Shown here piece after piece: positions 16,765 through 23,677 of a stretch of DNA of 40,950 nt. The stretch spans positions 1 through 40,950 of the forward strand of contig CAYLMM010000021.1 of NCBI GenBank assembly GCA_964384825.1, in the 5' to 3' direction. Every line of letters begins with the position of its first letter. The first letter of the stretch is position 1. A model generated the notes under the pieces. That model was given only the letters and a program-made list of their open reading frames with translations. It searched no databases and was not told the DNA's origin. The position numbers were made by a program, and so were the translations under genes. Source of the stretch: CAYLMM01 sp964384825. GTDB lineage: Bacteria > Krumholzibacteriota > Krumholzibacteriia > LZORAL124-64-63.

Positions 16765-18111
16765 ATGTCCCAGTCCGCGACGACCTGGCGTTTTCCCCGG
16801 ATGTTCTGGACCGGCAACGTCGCCGAACTCTGCGAACGCGCCGCCTACTACGGCACCTTCATCGCCCTGCGCACCTACCTGATCCGCGTCGTCGGCCTGA
16901 ACGACGTGCAGGCCGGCGTGATCGGCGGCATGTTCGGCGGCTGGATCTACCTGATGCCGTTCTTCACCGGGGCCGCGGCCGACCGCATGGGCTTCCGCAA
17001 AGCCCTGATGCTGGCCTTCGCCCTGCTGACCGTCGGCTACGGCACCCTGGGGGTTTTCCACACGCTGGCCCCGGTGCTGGCCGGGCTGGCGCTGATCATC
17101 CTGGGCGGAGCCTTCGTGAAGCCCGTGATCACCGGCACGGTCTCGAAGTCGTCCAGCGAGGACAACCGCGCCCGGGCTTTCTCCATCTTCTACATGGTGG
17201 TGAACATCGGCTCGTTCACCGGCAAGACGATCGTCGCCCCGATGCGCATCCAGATGGGCGTCGAGACGGTGCCGTTCTTCTCGGCCGGCGCGGCCTTGCT
17301 GGCGCTGATCCTGGTCGCGCTGATCTACCACCCGACCCGCGACGAGGAATCCGAACCCAAGTCGATCCGCGAAACGCTGCAGGGCATGTGGATGGCCATG
17401 AGCAACGTGCGCTACCTGATGCTGATCCTGATCACCGCCGGGTTCTGGGCCATCCAGGGCCAGCTCTACGCCTCGATGCCCGACTACGTGCTGCGCATGG
17501 CCGGCGAGACCTACAAGCCCGAGTGGTACGCCAACATCAACCCGCTGGTGGTGGTGATCTTCGTGGTGCTGATCACCCAGCTGGTCCGCAAGTGGAAGCC
17601 CGAGAATTCGATCCTGGTCGCGATGAGCCTGATTCCGCTCTCGTCGCTGTGCATGGCGTCGTCGCACCTGTTCGGCGGCAACGTCGACATCCTGGGCGTG
17701 TCGGTCCATCCGATCACCCTGATGATGGTGATCGGCATCTCGATCCAGGGCCTGGCCGAATGCTTCCTCAGTCCGAAATACCTGGAATACGCCTCGAAGC
17801 AGGCGCCGAAGGGCAAGGAGGGGGTGTTCCTGGGCTTCTCCCACGTCAACACCTTCTTCGCCTGGATGTTCGGCTTCATCTTCTCGGGATTCCTGCTGCG
17901 GCGCTACTGCCCCGAACCGGGCACCCTGAGCGAAGCCGTCCGCGCGCAGCACGACCTGGCCCTGGCCGGGCAGGGGCCCATGCCCGAGGCCTACGCGCAC
18001 GCCCACTACCTGTGGTACGCCTACACCGGCGTCGGAATCGTTTCGCTGCTGGGGCTGATCGTCTACATCGCGGTGACCAGGCGTCTGGACAGGAAGGCGG
18101 CCGCGGCCTGA
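16765..18111 (+). CDS. POT-family proton-dependent oligopeptide transporter
   Basis: A 448-residue MFS protein with about twelve membrane helices. The first helix carries NVAELCERAAYYG, matching the E-x-x-E-R-F-x-Y-Y-G motif that defines proton-coupled oligopeptide transporters and takes part in proton coupling. The helix 2-3 loop reads AADRMGFRKALM, the MFS-A loop. VKPVITGTVSKSSSEDNRARAFSIFYMVVNIGS corresponds to the conserved POT block around helices 4-5. The second half includes AECFLSPKYLEYASKQAPKGKEG, another POT block (normally E-x-x-x-x-P-x-G-x-x-x-x-x-x-x-A-P). It probably imports di- or tripeptides with protons. It appears monocistronic. Confidence 0.85.
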   Translation: MSQSATTWRFPRMFWTGNVAELCERAAYYGTFIALRTYLIRVVGLNDVQAGVIGGMFGGWIYLMPFFTGAAADRMGFRKALMLAFALLTVGYGTLGVFHTLAPVLAGLALIILGGAFVKPVITGTVSKSSSEDNRARAFSIFYMVVNIGSFTGKTIVAPMRIQMGVETVPFFSAGAALLALILVALIYHPTRDEESEPKSIRETLQGMWMAMSNVRYLMLILITAGFWAIQGQLYASMPDYVLRMAGETYKPEWYANINPLVVVIFVVLITQLVRKWKPENSILVAMSLIPLSSLCMASSHLFGGNVDILGVSVHPITLMMVIGISIQGLAECFLSPKYLEYASKQAPKGKEGVFLGFSHVNTFFAWMFGFIFSGFLLRRYCPEPGTLSEAVRAQHDLALAGQGPMPEAYAHAHYLWYAYTGVGIVSLLGLIVYIAVTRRLDRKAAAA

Positions 18112-18243
18112 TCAGGGGCATGGATCCGCTCTCCGTCCGGGTTCGGCGTCAGGGTGATCGATCCGAAGGGCGCGGAAGGGAATATCCAGGCAATCCGGTC
18201 GGATATGACGGTCGGACAAATCTCCCGGTTCGCGGGTTCCGGG

Positions 18244-18272
18244 ATGACAGCGGGACCCGCTGCGGGGATAAT
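18244..18272 (+). promoter_or_regulatory. tpx promoter with palindromic spacer
   Basis: ATGACA (18244-18249; 5/6 to the -35 consensus), 17-base spacer, GATAAT (18267-18272; 5/6 to the -10 consensus). The region between the two elements contains a perfect 15-base palindrome CAGCGGGACCCGCTG (18248-18262), a plausible operator. Transcription would start near 18279, about 40 bases before the tpx ATG, which is preceded by ACAGGAGGAG. The remaining spacer 18112-18243 shows no gene. Confidence 0.55.
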
Positions 18273-18317
18273 GCTGGCAAGTCGATATCCCATCGCCAGG
18301 ACAGGAGGAGATGCACG

Positions 18318-18818
18318 ATGGCCACGTTCAATCTGCAGGGGAATCCTTTCCATACGGTCGGCGAACTTCCCGCCATGGGAACGGCCGGGCCCGGTTTCCG
18401 TCTGACCAGAACCGACCTGTCCGAACTCGATCTGGCCGAATTGAAGGGCAAGCGGGTGATCCTGAACATCTTTCCGAGCATCGACACCGATGTCTGCGCG
18501 GCCAGCGTGCGCCGGTTCAACGCCGAGGCCTCGTCTTTGCCCGATGCGGTGGTCGTCTGCGTCTCGATGGATCTGCCCTTCGCCCACGCCCGCTTCTGCG
18601 GCGCCGAAGGCCTGGACGACGTCGTTTCGGTCTCCGACTTCCGCACCGGGGATTTCGGCCGTGCCTACGGGGTGCGGATCGACGACGGGCCGCTGGCCGG
18701 ATTGCTGGCCCGTTCGGTCGTGGCGCTCGACGCCGAGGGCCGGGTGATCCACCGCCAGCTCTGCCCCGAGACCACCGAGGAGCCCGATTACGACGCGGCG
18801 CTGGCGGCGCTGAAGTAG
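18318..18818 (+). CDS. tpx: Thiol peroxidase (Tpx, atypical 2-Cys peroxiredoxin)
   Basis: A 166-residue thioredoxin-fold peroxidase that reduces hydrogen peroxide and alkyl hydroperoxides using thioredoxin. The peroxidatic cysteine is C60 in NIFPSIDTDVCAASVRRFN and the resolving cysteine C94 in ARFCGAEGLDDVVSVSDFR. These correspond to Cys61 and Cys95 of the Escherichia coli enzyme. The typical N-terminus (ATFNLQGNPFHTVGELPAMG) and the C-terminal SVVALDAEGRVIHRQLCPE are also present. The ATG at 18318 follows CAGGAGGAG at 7-8 bases. Its own promoter and a strong downstream terminator make it a single-gene unit. Confidence 0.95.
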   Translation: MATFNLQGNPFHTVGELPAMGTAGPGFRLTRTDLSELDLAELKGKRVILNIFPSIDTDVCAASVRRFNAEASSLPDAVVVCVSMDLPFAHARFCGAEGLDDVVSVSDFRTGDFGRAYGVRIDDGPLAGLLARSVVALDAEGRVIHRQLCPETTEEPDYDAALAALK

Positions 18819-18847
18819 CGGCGCGAACAGCCTGAACCGATTGCGCC

Positions 18848-18875
18848 GGGGCGGCCGTCAGCGGCCGCCCCTTTT
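18848..18875 (+). terminator. Intrinsic terminator of tpx
   Basis: A perfect 10-bp stem GGGGCGGCCG (18848-18857) / CGGCCGCCCC (18862-18871), loop TCAG, then TTTT. It is the clearest intrinsic terminator in the window, 29 bases after the tpx stop. Confidence 0.85.
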
Positions 18876-18901
18876 CTGCGCCCGGAATGAATTCCCAGCT
18901 A

Positions 18902-18930
18902 TTGACTCGGAGTGTTCAACATCATAGAAT
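18902..18930 (+). promoter_or_regulatory. Promoter of the acpS-acyl activation operon
   Basis: TTGACT (18902-18907; 5/6), 17-base spacer, TAGAAT (18925-18930; 5/6), in an AT-rich patch right after the tpx terminator. Transcription would start near 18937, giving a leader of about 65 bases before the proposed acpS start. This is among the best sigma-70-type promoters seen here. Confidence 0.65.
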
Positions 18931-18989
18931 GTCGATGGGGGTTGTATCCATAGAAGTTACCGCATCTGCCGATCCGCTGGCCCGTTCCC

Positions 18990-19005
18990 GGAGGAAATCG
19001 TCCTG
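18990..19005 (+). promoter_or_regulatory. Strong ribosome binding site and CTG start of acpS
   Basis: GGAGGA at 18990-18995 is followed 7 bases later by CTG (19003-19005). The acpS frame is open upstream to a TAG at 18925 but contains no ATG, GTG or TTG before the conserved GIGVDI segment. CTG is the only near-cognate codon at a sensible distance from the binding site. A short out-of-frame ORF (first ATG 18929) ends with TGA at 19004-19006, overlapping this start. Confidence 0.6.
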
Positions 19006-19413
19006 AGGGAAGCCGTCCTGGGCATCGGTGTCGATATCTGCCGGGTCTCGCGCATGCGCGACGAGATCGCCGCCCGGGACCGCGATTTCCTGACCGCCGT
19101 CTTCACGCCCGCCGAAATCTCCCACTGCCGCGGACATCGCCATCCCGAGCGGGCCTTCGCCGCCCGTTTCGCCGCCAAGGAAGCGGTGGTCAAGGCTCTG
19201 GCCGCCGCCGGGGGCCGCGGCATGTTCTGGCTCGACGTGGAGATCCCGGCGGCCGGCCGCGGCGGACATCGGGCCGTGCTGCACGACCGGGCGCGGGAGA
19301 TGGCCGGCAGGATGGGTGTGCGGAGGGTGCACGTGTCGCTGGCCCACAGCGGCGAACTGGCGCTGGCCGGAGCCGTTCTGGCGGGGCCTCGAAGCGGGGG
19401 ATCGACCGGATGA
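19003..19413 (+). CDS. acpS: Holo-[acyl-carrier-protein] synthase (4'-phosphopantetheinyl transferase)
   Basis: 136 residues from the proposed CTG start. It transfers 4'-phosphopantetheine from CoA to the serine of an acyl carrier protein. Signature residues are D11 in LGIGVDICRVSRM, and E60 and K64 in RFAAKEAVVKAL. They match Asp9, Glu58 and Lys62 of the Escherichia coli enzyme and support a near-native N-terminus. The usual end HVSLAHSGELALAGAVL is present. The residues after K64 (AAAGGRGMFWLDVEI) differ slightly from the common KALGTG form. The next standard start, ATG 19054, would remove GIGVDI and the magnesium-binding aspartate, so it is unlikely. It is the first gene of an operon containing its own carrier protein, which it probably activates. 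Confidence 0.85.
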   Translation: MREAVLGIGVDICRVSRMRDEIAARDRDFLTAVFTPAEISHCRGHRHPERAFAARFAAKEAVVKALAAAGGRGMFWLDVEIPAAGRGGHRAVLHDRAREMAGRMGVRRVHVSLAHSGELALAGAVLAGPRSGGSTG

Positions 19414-19459
19414 TCCGGCCGCGGGGAGCAGGAAAACCGAACCGACGGGGGAGGACCCG

Positions 19460-21160
19460 ATGATCGCTACGCCGACGTACGAGGAGCTTCTGCAGGGATT
19501 CGACTGGTCGCAGGCCGAGAAGGAACTGGGCTATCGCGACGGCGACGTCATCAACATCGGCTGGCACTGCACCGACCGCATCTGCGCGCGGGGCGACGGC
19601 GCCAAGCCGGCCCTGATCTGGGAGGATTTCCGCGGCGAGGAGCGCACCTACACCTTCGACGACCTGCGCGTCCTGTCGAACACCTTCGCCGCCCGCCTGC
19701 AGGAACTCGGCCTGGAGCCGGGCGAGCGGATCTGCCTGTTCGCCGACCGGGTGCCCGAGCTGTACATCGGTTTCCTGGCGGGATTGAAGATGGGCGCCAT
19801 CGTCCAGCCCTTGTTCTCGGCCTTCGGCGCCGACTCGCTCTGGACGCGGCTGCACGACGCCGGCACCGCGGCGATCGTGACCCAGCGCAAGCACGTGGCC
19901 AAGGTGCGCAAGATCATCGACCGGCTGCCCGACCTGCGGACGGTGCTGGTGGTCGACGCCGGCGACGGCCCTTTGCGCGCCGGCGAGATCCCCTTCGATC
20001 TGGACGCCCTGCCGCCGGTCGAGGAATTCGACGCCTATCCCTCGGGCCCCGAGACTCCCTCGGTGCTCCATTACACCTCCGGCACGACGGGCCAGCCCAA
20101 GGGCGCCCAGCACGTCCACTACTCCCTGATCTCGCAGTACCTGACCGCCAAGTGGGTGCTCGACCTGCGCCCCGACGACGTCTACTGGTGCAACGCCGAT
20201 CCCGGCTGGGTGACCGGCACCTCCTACGGGATCATCGGGCCCTGGGCCAACGGCGTGACCCAGGTGGTGCTCGACTCGGGCTTCCACGCCGAGCGGTGGT
20301 ACGAGTTCATGGCCCGGCGCAAGGTGACCGTGTGGTACTCGGCGCCGACGGCGATCCGGCTGCTGATGCGCGAGGGGACCGACCTGGCGCGCAAGCACGA
20401 CCTCTCGGCGCTGCGGCATCTGTGCAGCGTGGGCGAGCCCCTGAACGCCGAGGCGGTGATCTGGTCTCAGGAGGCCTTCGGCAAATCCTTCCACGACACC
20501 TTCTGGCAGACGGAGACCGGCTGCATCGTGATCACGAATTTTCCGGGGATGAAGATCAAGCCGGGCTCGATGGGCAAGCCCTTCCCGGGGATCACCGCCG
20601 CGATCCTCGACGTCGAGACGCACGAGCCGATCACCGAGCCGGGGCGGGCCGGCCTGATCGCACTGGAATCGGGATGGCCCTCGCAGATCCGCGGCTACTG
20701 GAACAATCCCGACGGCTACCGCGGCAAGTTCCAGGGCGATTGGTACGTCTGCGGCGACCGGGCCAGCGTCGACAAGGACGGCTACTACTGGTTCGTGGGC
20801 CGCGACGATGACGTCATCAACACCGGCGGGCATCTGGTGGGGCCCTTCGAGATCGAATCGGCCCTGATCGAGCATCCGGCGGTGGCGGAATCGGCGGCGG
20901 TGGCCAAGCCCGATCCGGTGAACATGGAGGTGGTCAAGGCCTTCGTGACCCTGAAGGAGGGCTTCGCTGCGGACGACGGCCTGGAGCTCGAGATCATGAA
21001 CTTCATCCGCAAGAAACTCTCGGCCCTGGCCATGCCCCAGGAGATCGAGTTCGTGGACCGACTGCCCAAGACGCGCAGCGGCAAGATCATCCGCCGGGTG
21101 CTGCGGGCGCGGGAGTTCGGCGAGCCGGTGGGGGATCTTTCGACCCTGATGAACGACTAG
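19460..21160 (+). CDS. Acetyl-CoA-synthetase-like acyl-activating enzyme (ANL superfamily)
   Basis: A 566-residue adenylating enzyme closest in appearance to short AcsA-type acetate:CoA ligases. It makes an acyl-AMP, then a thioester. Motifs are the P-loop HYTSGTTGQPKGAQH (residues about 204-218), WQTETG with W349 just before QTETG, GDWYVCGDRASVDKDGYYWFVGR, and the catalytic lysine K542 in KTRSGKIIRRVLRA. In Acs enzymes a Trp at the WQTETG position closes the acyl pocket and favours acetate or propionate, so a short acid is the expected substrate. The hinge reads RDDDVINTGGHLVGPFEIE, as in AcsA. Being next to a carrier-protein gene, it might load the carrier rather than CoA; that is inference. 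Start chosen for GGGGGAGGACCCG upstream. Confidence 0.85.
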   Translation: MIATPTYEELLQGFDWSQAEKELGYRDGDVINIGWHCTDRICARGDGAKPALIWEDFRGEERTYTFDDLRVLSNTFAARLQELGLEPGERICLFADRVPELYIGFLAGLKMGAIVQPLFSAFGADSLWTRLHDAGTAAIVTQRKHVAKVRKIIDRLPDLRTVLVVDAGDGPLRAGEIPFDLDALPPVEEFDAYPSGPETPSVLHYTSGTTGQPKGAQHVHYSLISQYLTAKWVLDLRPDDVYWCNADPGWVTGTSYGIIGPWANGVTQVVLDSGFHAERWYEFMARRKVTVWYSAPTAIRLLMREGTDLARKHDLSALRHLCSVGEPLNAEAVIWSQEAFGKSFHDTFWQTETGCIVITNFPGMKIKPGSMGKPFPGITAAILDVETHEPITEPGRAGLIALESGWPSQIRGYWNNPDGYRGKFQGDWYVCGDRASVDKDGYYWFVGRDDDVINTGGHLVGPFEIESALIEHPAVAESAAVAKPDPVNMEVVKAFVTLKEGFAADDGLELEIMNFIRKKLSALAMPQEIEFVDRLPKTRSGKIIRRVLRAREFGEPVGDLSTLMND

Positions 21161-21173
21161 CGGAACGCGACGG

Positions 21174-21199
21174 GCGCCGGCCGGCGAACCGGCCGGCGC
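21174..21199 (+). other. Perfect hairpin between the ligase and carrier-protein genes
   Basis: An 11-bp stem GCGCCGGCCGG (21174-21184) / CCGGCCGGCGC (21189-21199) with a CGAA loop, 13 bases after the ligase stop and 42 before the ACP start. No T tract follows. It is more likely an RNA-stabilising or partial-attenuation element that sets different expression of upstream and downstream genes than a full terminator. Confidence 0.55.
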
Positions 21200-21241
21200 G
21201 ACGATCATCGAACGCGCACGACAACGACAAGGGAGAAGGCG

Positions 21242-21493
21242 ATGGAGGAATTCAAGCGGACGATCCTGGAATACGTGACCGACGAATATCTCGAGGAGGA
21301 GGACGACCGCACGCTCGAATTCGACACGCCGCTGATCACCGGCGGCATCGTCGATTCCTTCTCGATGGTCTCGCTCAAGCGCTTCCTCGAGAAGAAGTAC
21401 GACATCAGCATTCCCGACGCCGAGGCCACGCCCGAGGCCTTCGACACCGTCGAGAGCATCGCGGCGCTGGTCGCGAGGTTCCAGAACGTCTGA
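21242..21493 (+). CDS. Dedicated acyl carrier protein
   Basis: An 83-residue acidic four-helix carrier protein. The phosphopantetheine attachment serine is S39 in GGIVDSFSMVSLKRFLEKKY, the D-S-(L/F) motif at the start of helix II. Helix I is EFKRTILEYVTDEYLEEE; the C-terminal part is FDTVESIAALVARF. It differs from fatty-acid-synthesis ACPs, which usually read ADSLDTVELVMALEE, so it is probably a specialised carrier. It sits between an acyl-activating ligase and an alpha-oxoamine synthase, with acpS at the head of the operon. The ATG follows AAGGGAGAAGGCG. Confidence 0.88.
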   Translation: MEEFKRTILEYVTDEYLEEEDDRTLEFDTPLITGGIVDSFSMVSLKRFLEKKYDISIPDAEATPEAFDTVESIAALVARFQNV

Positions 21494-21526
21494 TCCGCGC
21501 CGGGACGCGGGGGAGGGAACGACGCC

Positions 21527-22774
21527 ATGGCCTATACGACGAAGCTGCGCGGCGAATACCGCGCCGAGATCGACGCCATCCGCGAGGCGGGGCTGTTCAA
21601 GGAGGAGCGGCTGATCCGCAGCCCCCAGGGGGCCGACATCGAGGTCGAATTCCCGGAGGGGGCCGACCCGAAGCGGGTGCTGAATTTCTGCGCGAACAAC
21701 TACCTGGGCCTTTCGAGCCATCCGACGGTGGTCGAGGCCGCCCGCCGGGGGTTGGACGACCGGGGCTACGGCCTGTCGTCGGTGCGGTTCATCTGCGGCA
21801 CCCAGGACATCCATCGCCGCCTCGAGGAGAAGCTGACCGACTTCCTGCGCACCGAGGACACGCTGCTGTTCCCGTCGTGCATGGACGCCAACGCGGGGGT
21901 CTTCGAGGCGGTGCTCGGCGAGCAGGACGTGATGATCGCCGACCGGCTGGTCCACGCCTCGATCGTCGACGGGATGCGCCTGTGCAAGGCGATGCGCGAC
22001 ACCTACAAGCATTCGGACATGAAGCATCTCGAGCGCAAGCTGCAGGAACATTCCGACCGTCGCCGCCGGATGATCATCACCGACGGCGTGTTCTCGATGG
22101 ACGGCGACATCGCGAAGCTCGACCGGATCGTCGAACTGGCCGAGCGCTACGACGCGATGGTGCTGGTCGACGATTCCCACGCCTCGGGATTCATCGGCGG
22201 GAAGGGCCGCGGCTCGCACGAGCATTGCGGCGTCCTGGGCAAGATCGACATCGTCACCACCACCCTGGGCAAGGCCCTGGGCGGGGCGTCGGGCGGATGC
22301 GTCAGCGGCCGGCGCGAGCTGGTCGAGATGTGCCGCCAGCGGGCACGCCCGTACCTGTTCTCCAACACGGTCGCGCCGGTGATCGTCGCCGGGGCCCTGG
22401 CGGTGCTCGACCTGATCTCCGGCAGCACCGAACGGCGCGACAAGCTGGAACGCAACACCCGCTACTGGCGCGAGGGGCTGCGCGACATCGGCCTCGACCT
22501 GAAGCAGGGCGACAGCCCGATCGTGCCGGTGATGCTCTACAACGCGAAGCTGGCGCAGGACATGGCCCGCGATCTCTACGACGAGGGGATCTACGTGGTG
22601 GGCTTCTTCTTCCCGGTGGTCGCGCAGGGGCAGGCCCGCATCCGGACCCAGCTCTCGGCCGCGCACGAACAGGAGCACCTCGACGCCGGGCTGCGGGCCT
22701 TCCGCAAGGTGGCCGCCGCGCACGGCATCGTCGGCAAGAACAAGCAGCAGATCGTCGAGATGTACGGCATGTGA
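21527..22774 (+). CDS. Kbl-like alpha-oxoamine synthase (2-amino-3-ketobutyrate CoA ligase family, PLP-dependent)
   Basis: 415 residues, fold-type I PLP enzyme. It matches glycine C-acetyltransferase (Kbl) closely: AGLFKEERLI, NFCANNYLGLSSHP, YGLSSVRFICGTQDIHRRLE, and the PLP-stacking histidine H143 in LVHASIVDG. DGVFSMDGDIA, VDDSHASGFIG, the Schiff-base lysine K249 in TTTLGKALGGASGG, and GFFFPVVAQGQARIRTQLSA are also present. Kbl interconverts glycine plus acetyl-CoA and 2-amino-3-oxobutyrate. No threonine dehydrogenase gene is adjacent, as would be expected for threonine breakdown. Instead a carrier protein and ligase precede it, an arrangement recalling carrier-linked serine palmitoyltransferase loci. 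Serine palmitoyltransferase is the main alternative, but sequence features favour a short acyl donor. Ribosome binding site GGGGGAGGGAACG upstream. Confidence 0.85.
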   Translation: MAYTTKLRGEYRAEIDAIREAGLFKEERLIRSPQGADIEVEFPEGADPKRVLNFCANNYLGLSSHPTVVEAARRGLDDRGYGLSSVRFICGTQDIHRRLEEKLTDFLRTEDTLLFPSCMDANAGVFEAVLGEQDVMIADRLVHASIVDGMRLCKAMRDTYKHSDMKHLERKLQEHSDRRRRMIITDGVFSMDGDIAKLDRIVELAERYDAMVLVDDSHASGFIGGKGRGSHEHCGVLGKIDIVTTTLGKALGGASGGCVSGRRELVEMCRQRARPYLFSNTVAPVIVAGALAVLDLISGSTERRDKLERNTRYWREGLRDIGLDLKQGDSPIVPVMLYNAKLAQDMARDLYDEGIYVVGFFFPVVAQGQARIRTQLSAAHEQEHLDAGLRAFRKVAAAHGIVGKNKQQIVEMYGM

Positions 22775-22805
22775 TCCGCGGGATCCGCAGAAGGGAGCAA
22801 GAACG

Positions 22806-23111
22806 ATGATCGAGACTTCCACCATCGAAGTGCCGCTGCCCGAGGGGATGGAGGCGGATTCGCACGACCTCGAGGTTCTGCGCGCGACCTTCGCCACCAT
22901 CGTGACGCTGGTCCGCGAATGCGGGAACGAGTCGAACGAGGATCTGCAGAAGATGACCGACGACGGCTGGCAGGTGGGATGGCGACTGACCTGGACGGCC
23001 AAGGCCAAGAAGGGGAAGATCTCCGAGACCGCCTCGGGATCGACCAAGGAACTGACCCTGGCGCGCCTGCGCCAGTTCACGCGTCTGCACGACGTGGACG
23101 GGTGCCCCTGA
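22806..23111 (+). CDS. Unrecognised 101-residue protein, last gene of the acpS-ligase-ACP-Kbl operon
   Basis: A small, soluble-looking acidic N-terminal half (TIEVPLPEGMEADSHDLE) is followed by a helix (VLRATFATIVTLVREC). A segment DDGWQVGWRLTWTAKAKKGK with a W-x-x-x-W-x-x-x-W pattern follows, and the C-terminus is basic (LTLARLRQFTRLHDV). No signal peptide or membrane helix. I do not recognise the family. The ATG follows AGAAGGGAGCAAGAACG, a normal ribosome binding site, 31 bases after the Kbl-like gene, so it is very likely in the same transcript. It could be an accessory or regulatory partner of the carrier-protein system. Its stop is 4 bases from the end of the convergent HD gene. Confidence 0.75.
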   Translation: MIETSTIEVPLPEGMEADSHDLEVLRATFATIVTLVRECGNESNEDLQKMTDDGWQVGWRLTWTAKAKKGKISETASGSTKELTLARLRQFTRLHDVDGCP

Positions 23112-23115
23112 GGCG

Positions 23116-23652
23116 TCAGGGCGCCGTGGCGTGGAAGGCGCTCTTCTCGAGCCCCCACTGCGCGAGGATCTCCCTCGGCGCGTAGTTCTTGTTGCTGCGC
23201 TCGCAGGCCCAGACGATGGTGTCGGGATCCCGCGCGGCCTCGGTGAACAGGCAGGCCGGACGGGGCGTGATTCCCAGCCGGGCCAGATCGAGCCGCTCGG
23301 CGTCCCAGCAGACGCGGATCGTGTCGTCGCCCGGATCGCTCGCCGTGTCGCCGTGGCCGGCCAGGGCCCGCCGCAGCAGATCCAGCTTGTCGTCGGCCAG
23401 TCCCAGGGACCGTCGCAGACGCCAGGCCAGATCGGCCGCCCGCCGGCCGTGATCGCGGTCCAGTCCGTCACAGACCCGCTGCGAATCGTGCAACAGGGCG
23501 AAGAGTTCGATCACCCTCTGTTCGACATCCAGATCACGCGACAGCCGCCGGGCCGTTTCCAGCACCCGCGCCCAGTGATTCGGACCGTGCAGCCCGTCTC
23601 GCGGCAGGCAGAACTGATTCATCACCGAGCTCAGGATCTCCTCCTGCTTCAT
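23116..23652 (-). CDS. HD-domain phosphohydrolase-like protein
   Basis: 178 residues from the ATG at 23652, chosen over the in-frame GTG at 23661 because GGGAGG lies 8 bases before the ATG. Metal-binding residues of the HD superfamily are visible: H22 and H26 in LHGPNHWARV, H55-D56 in ALLHDSQRV, and D67-H68 in GLDRDHGRRAADLA. HD proteins hydrolyse phosphate esters or nucleotides; the substrate is not predictable. The C-terminal part (VWACERSNKNYAPREILAQWGLEKS) shows no known motif. It is transcribed in the same direction as the sucrose operon, but upstream genes end only 25 bases away, so it may be the last gene of that operon. Confidence 0.82.
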   Translation of the reverse strand: MKQEEILSSVMNQFCLPRDGLHGPNHWARVLETARRLSRDLDVEQRVIELFALLHDSQRVCDGLDRDHGRRAADLAWRLRRSLGLADDKLDLLRRALAGHGDTASDPGDDTIRVCWDAERLDLARLGITPRPACLFTEAARDPDTIVWACERSNKNYAPREILAQWGLEKSAFHATAP

Positions 23653-23677
23653 CGTTTCCACCTCCCTGGTCCACAGC

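Noticed and set aside
13180..18006. A 1608-codon open frame on the minus strand opposite the RND pump and POT transporter genes
   Set aside because: Its translation is rich in H, R, D, Q and G without any domain, and it lies exactly opposite three well-supported genes. Long antisense frames are expected with strong GC bias at third codon positions.
21527..22774. Serine palmitoyltransferase or BioF as the identity of the alpha-oxoamine synthase
   Set aside because: Extended blocks (AGLFKEERLI, NFCANNYLGL, SVRFICGTQDIH, GFFFPVVAQGQARIRTQ) fit Kbl better. The alternative remains possible and is noted in the gene entry.
19190..23158. A 1322-codon minus-strand open frame opposite the ligase, ACP and Kbl-like genes
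   Set aside because: Same GC-bias shadow effect; low-complexity composition and no recognisable motif, while the plus-strand genes have complete catalytic motifs.
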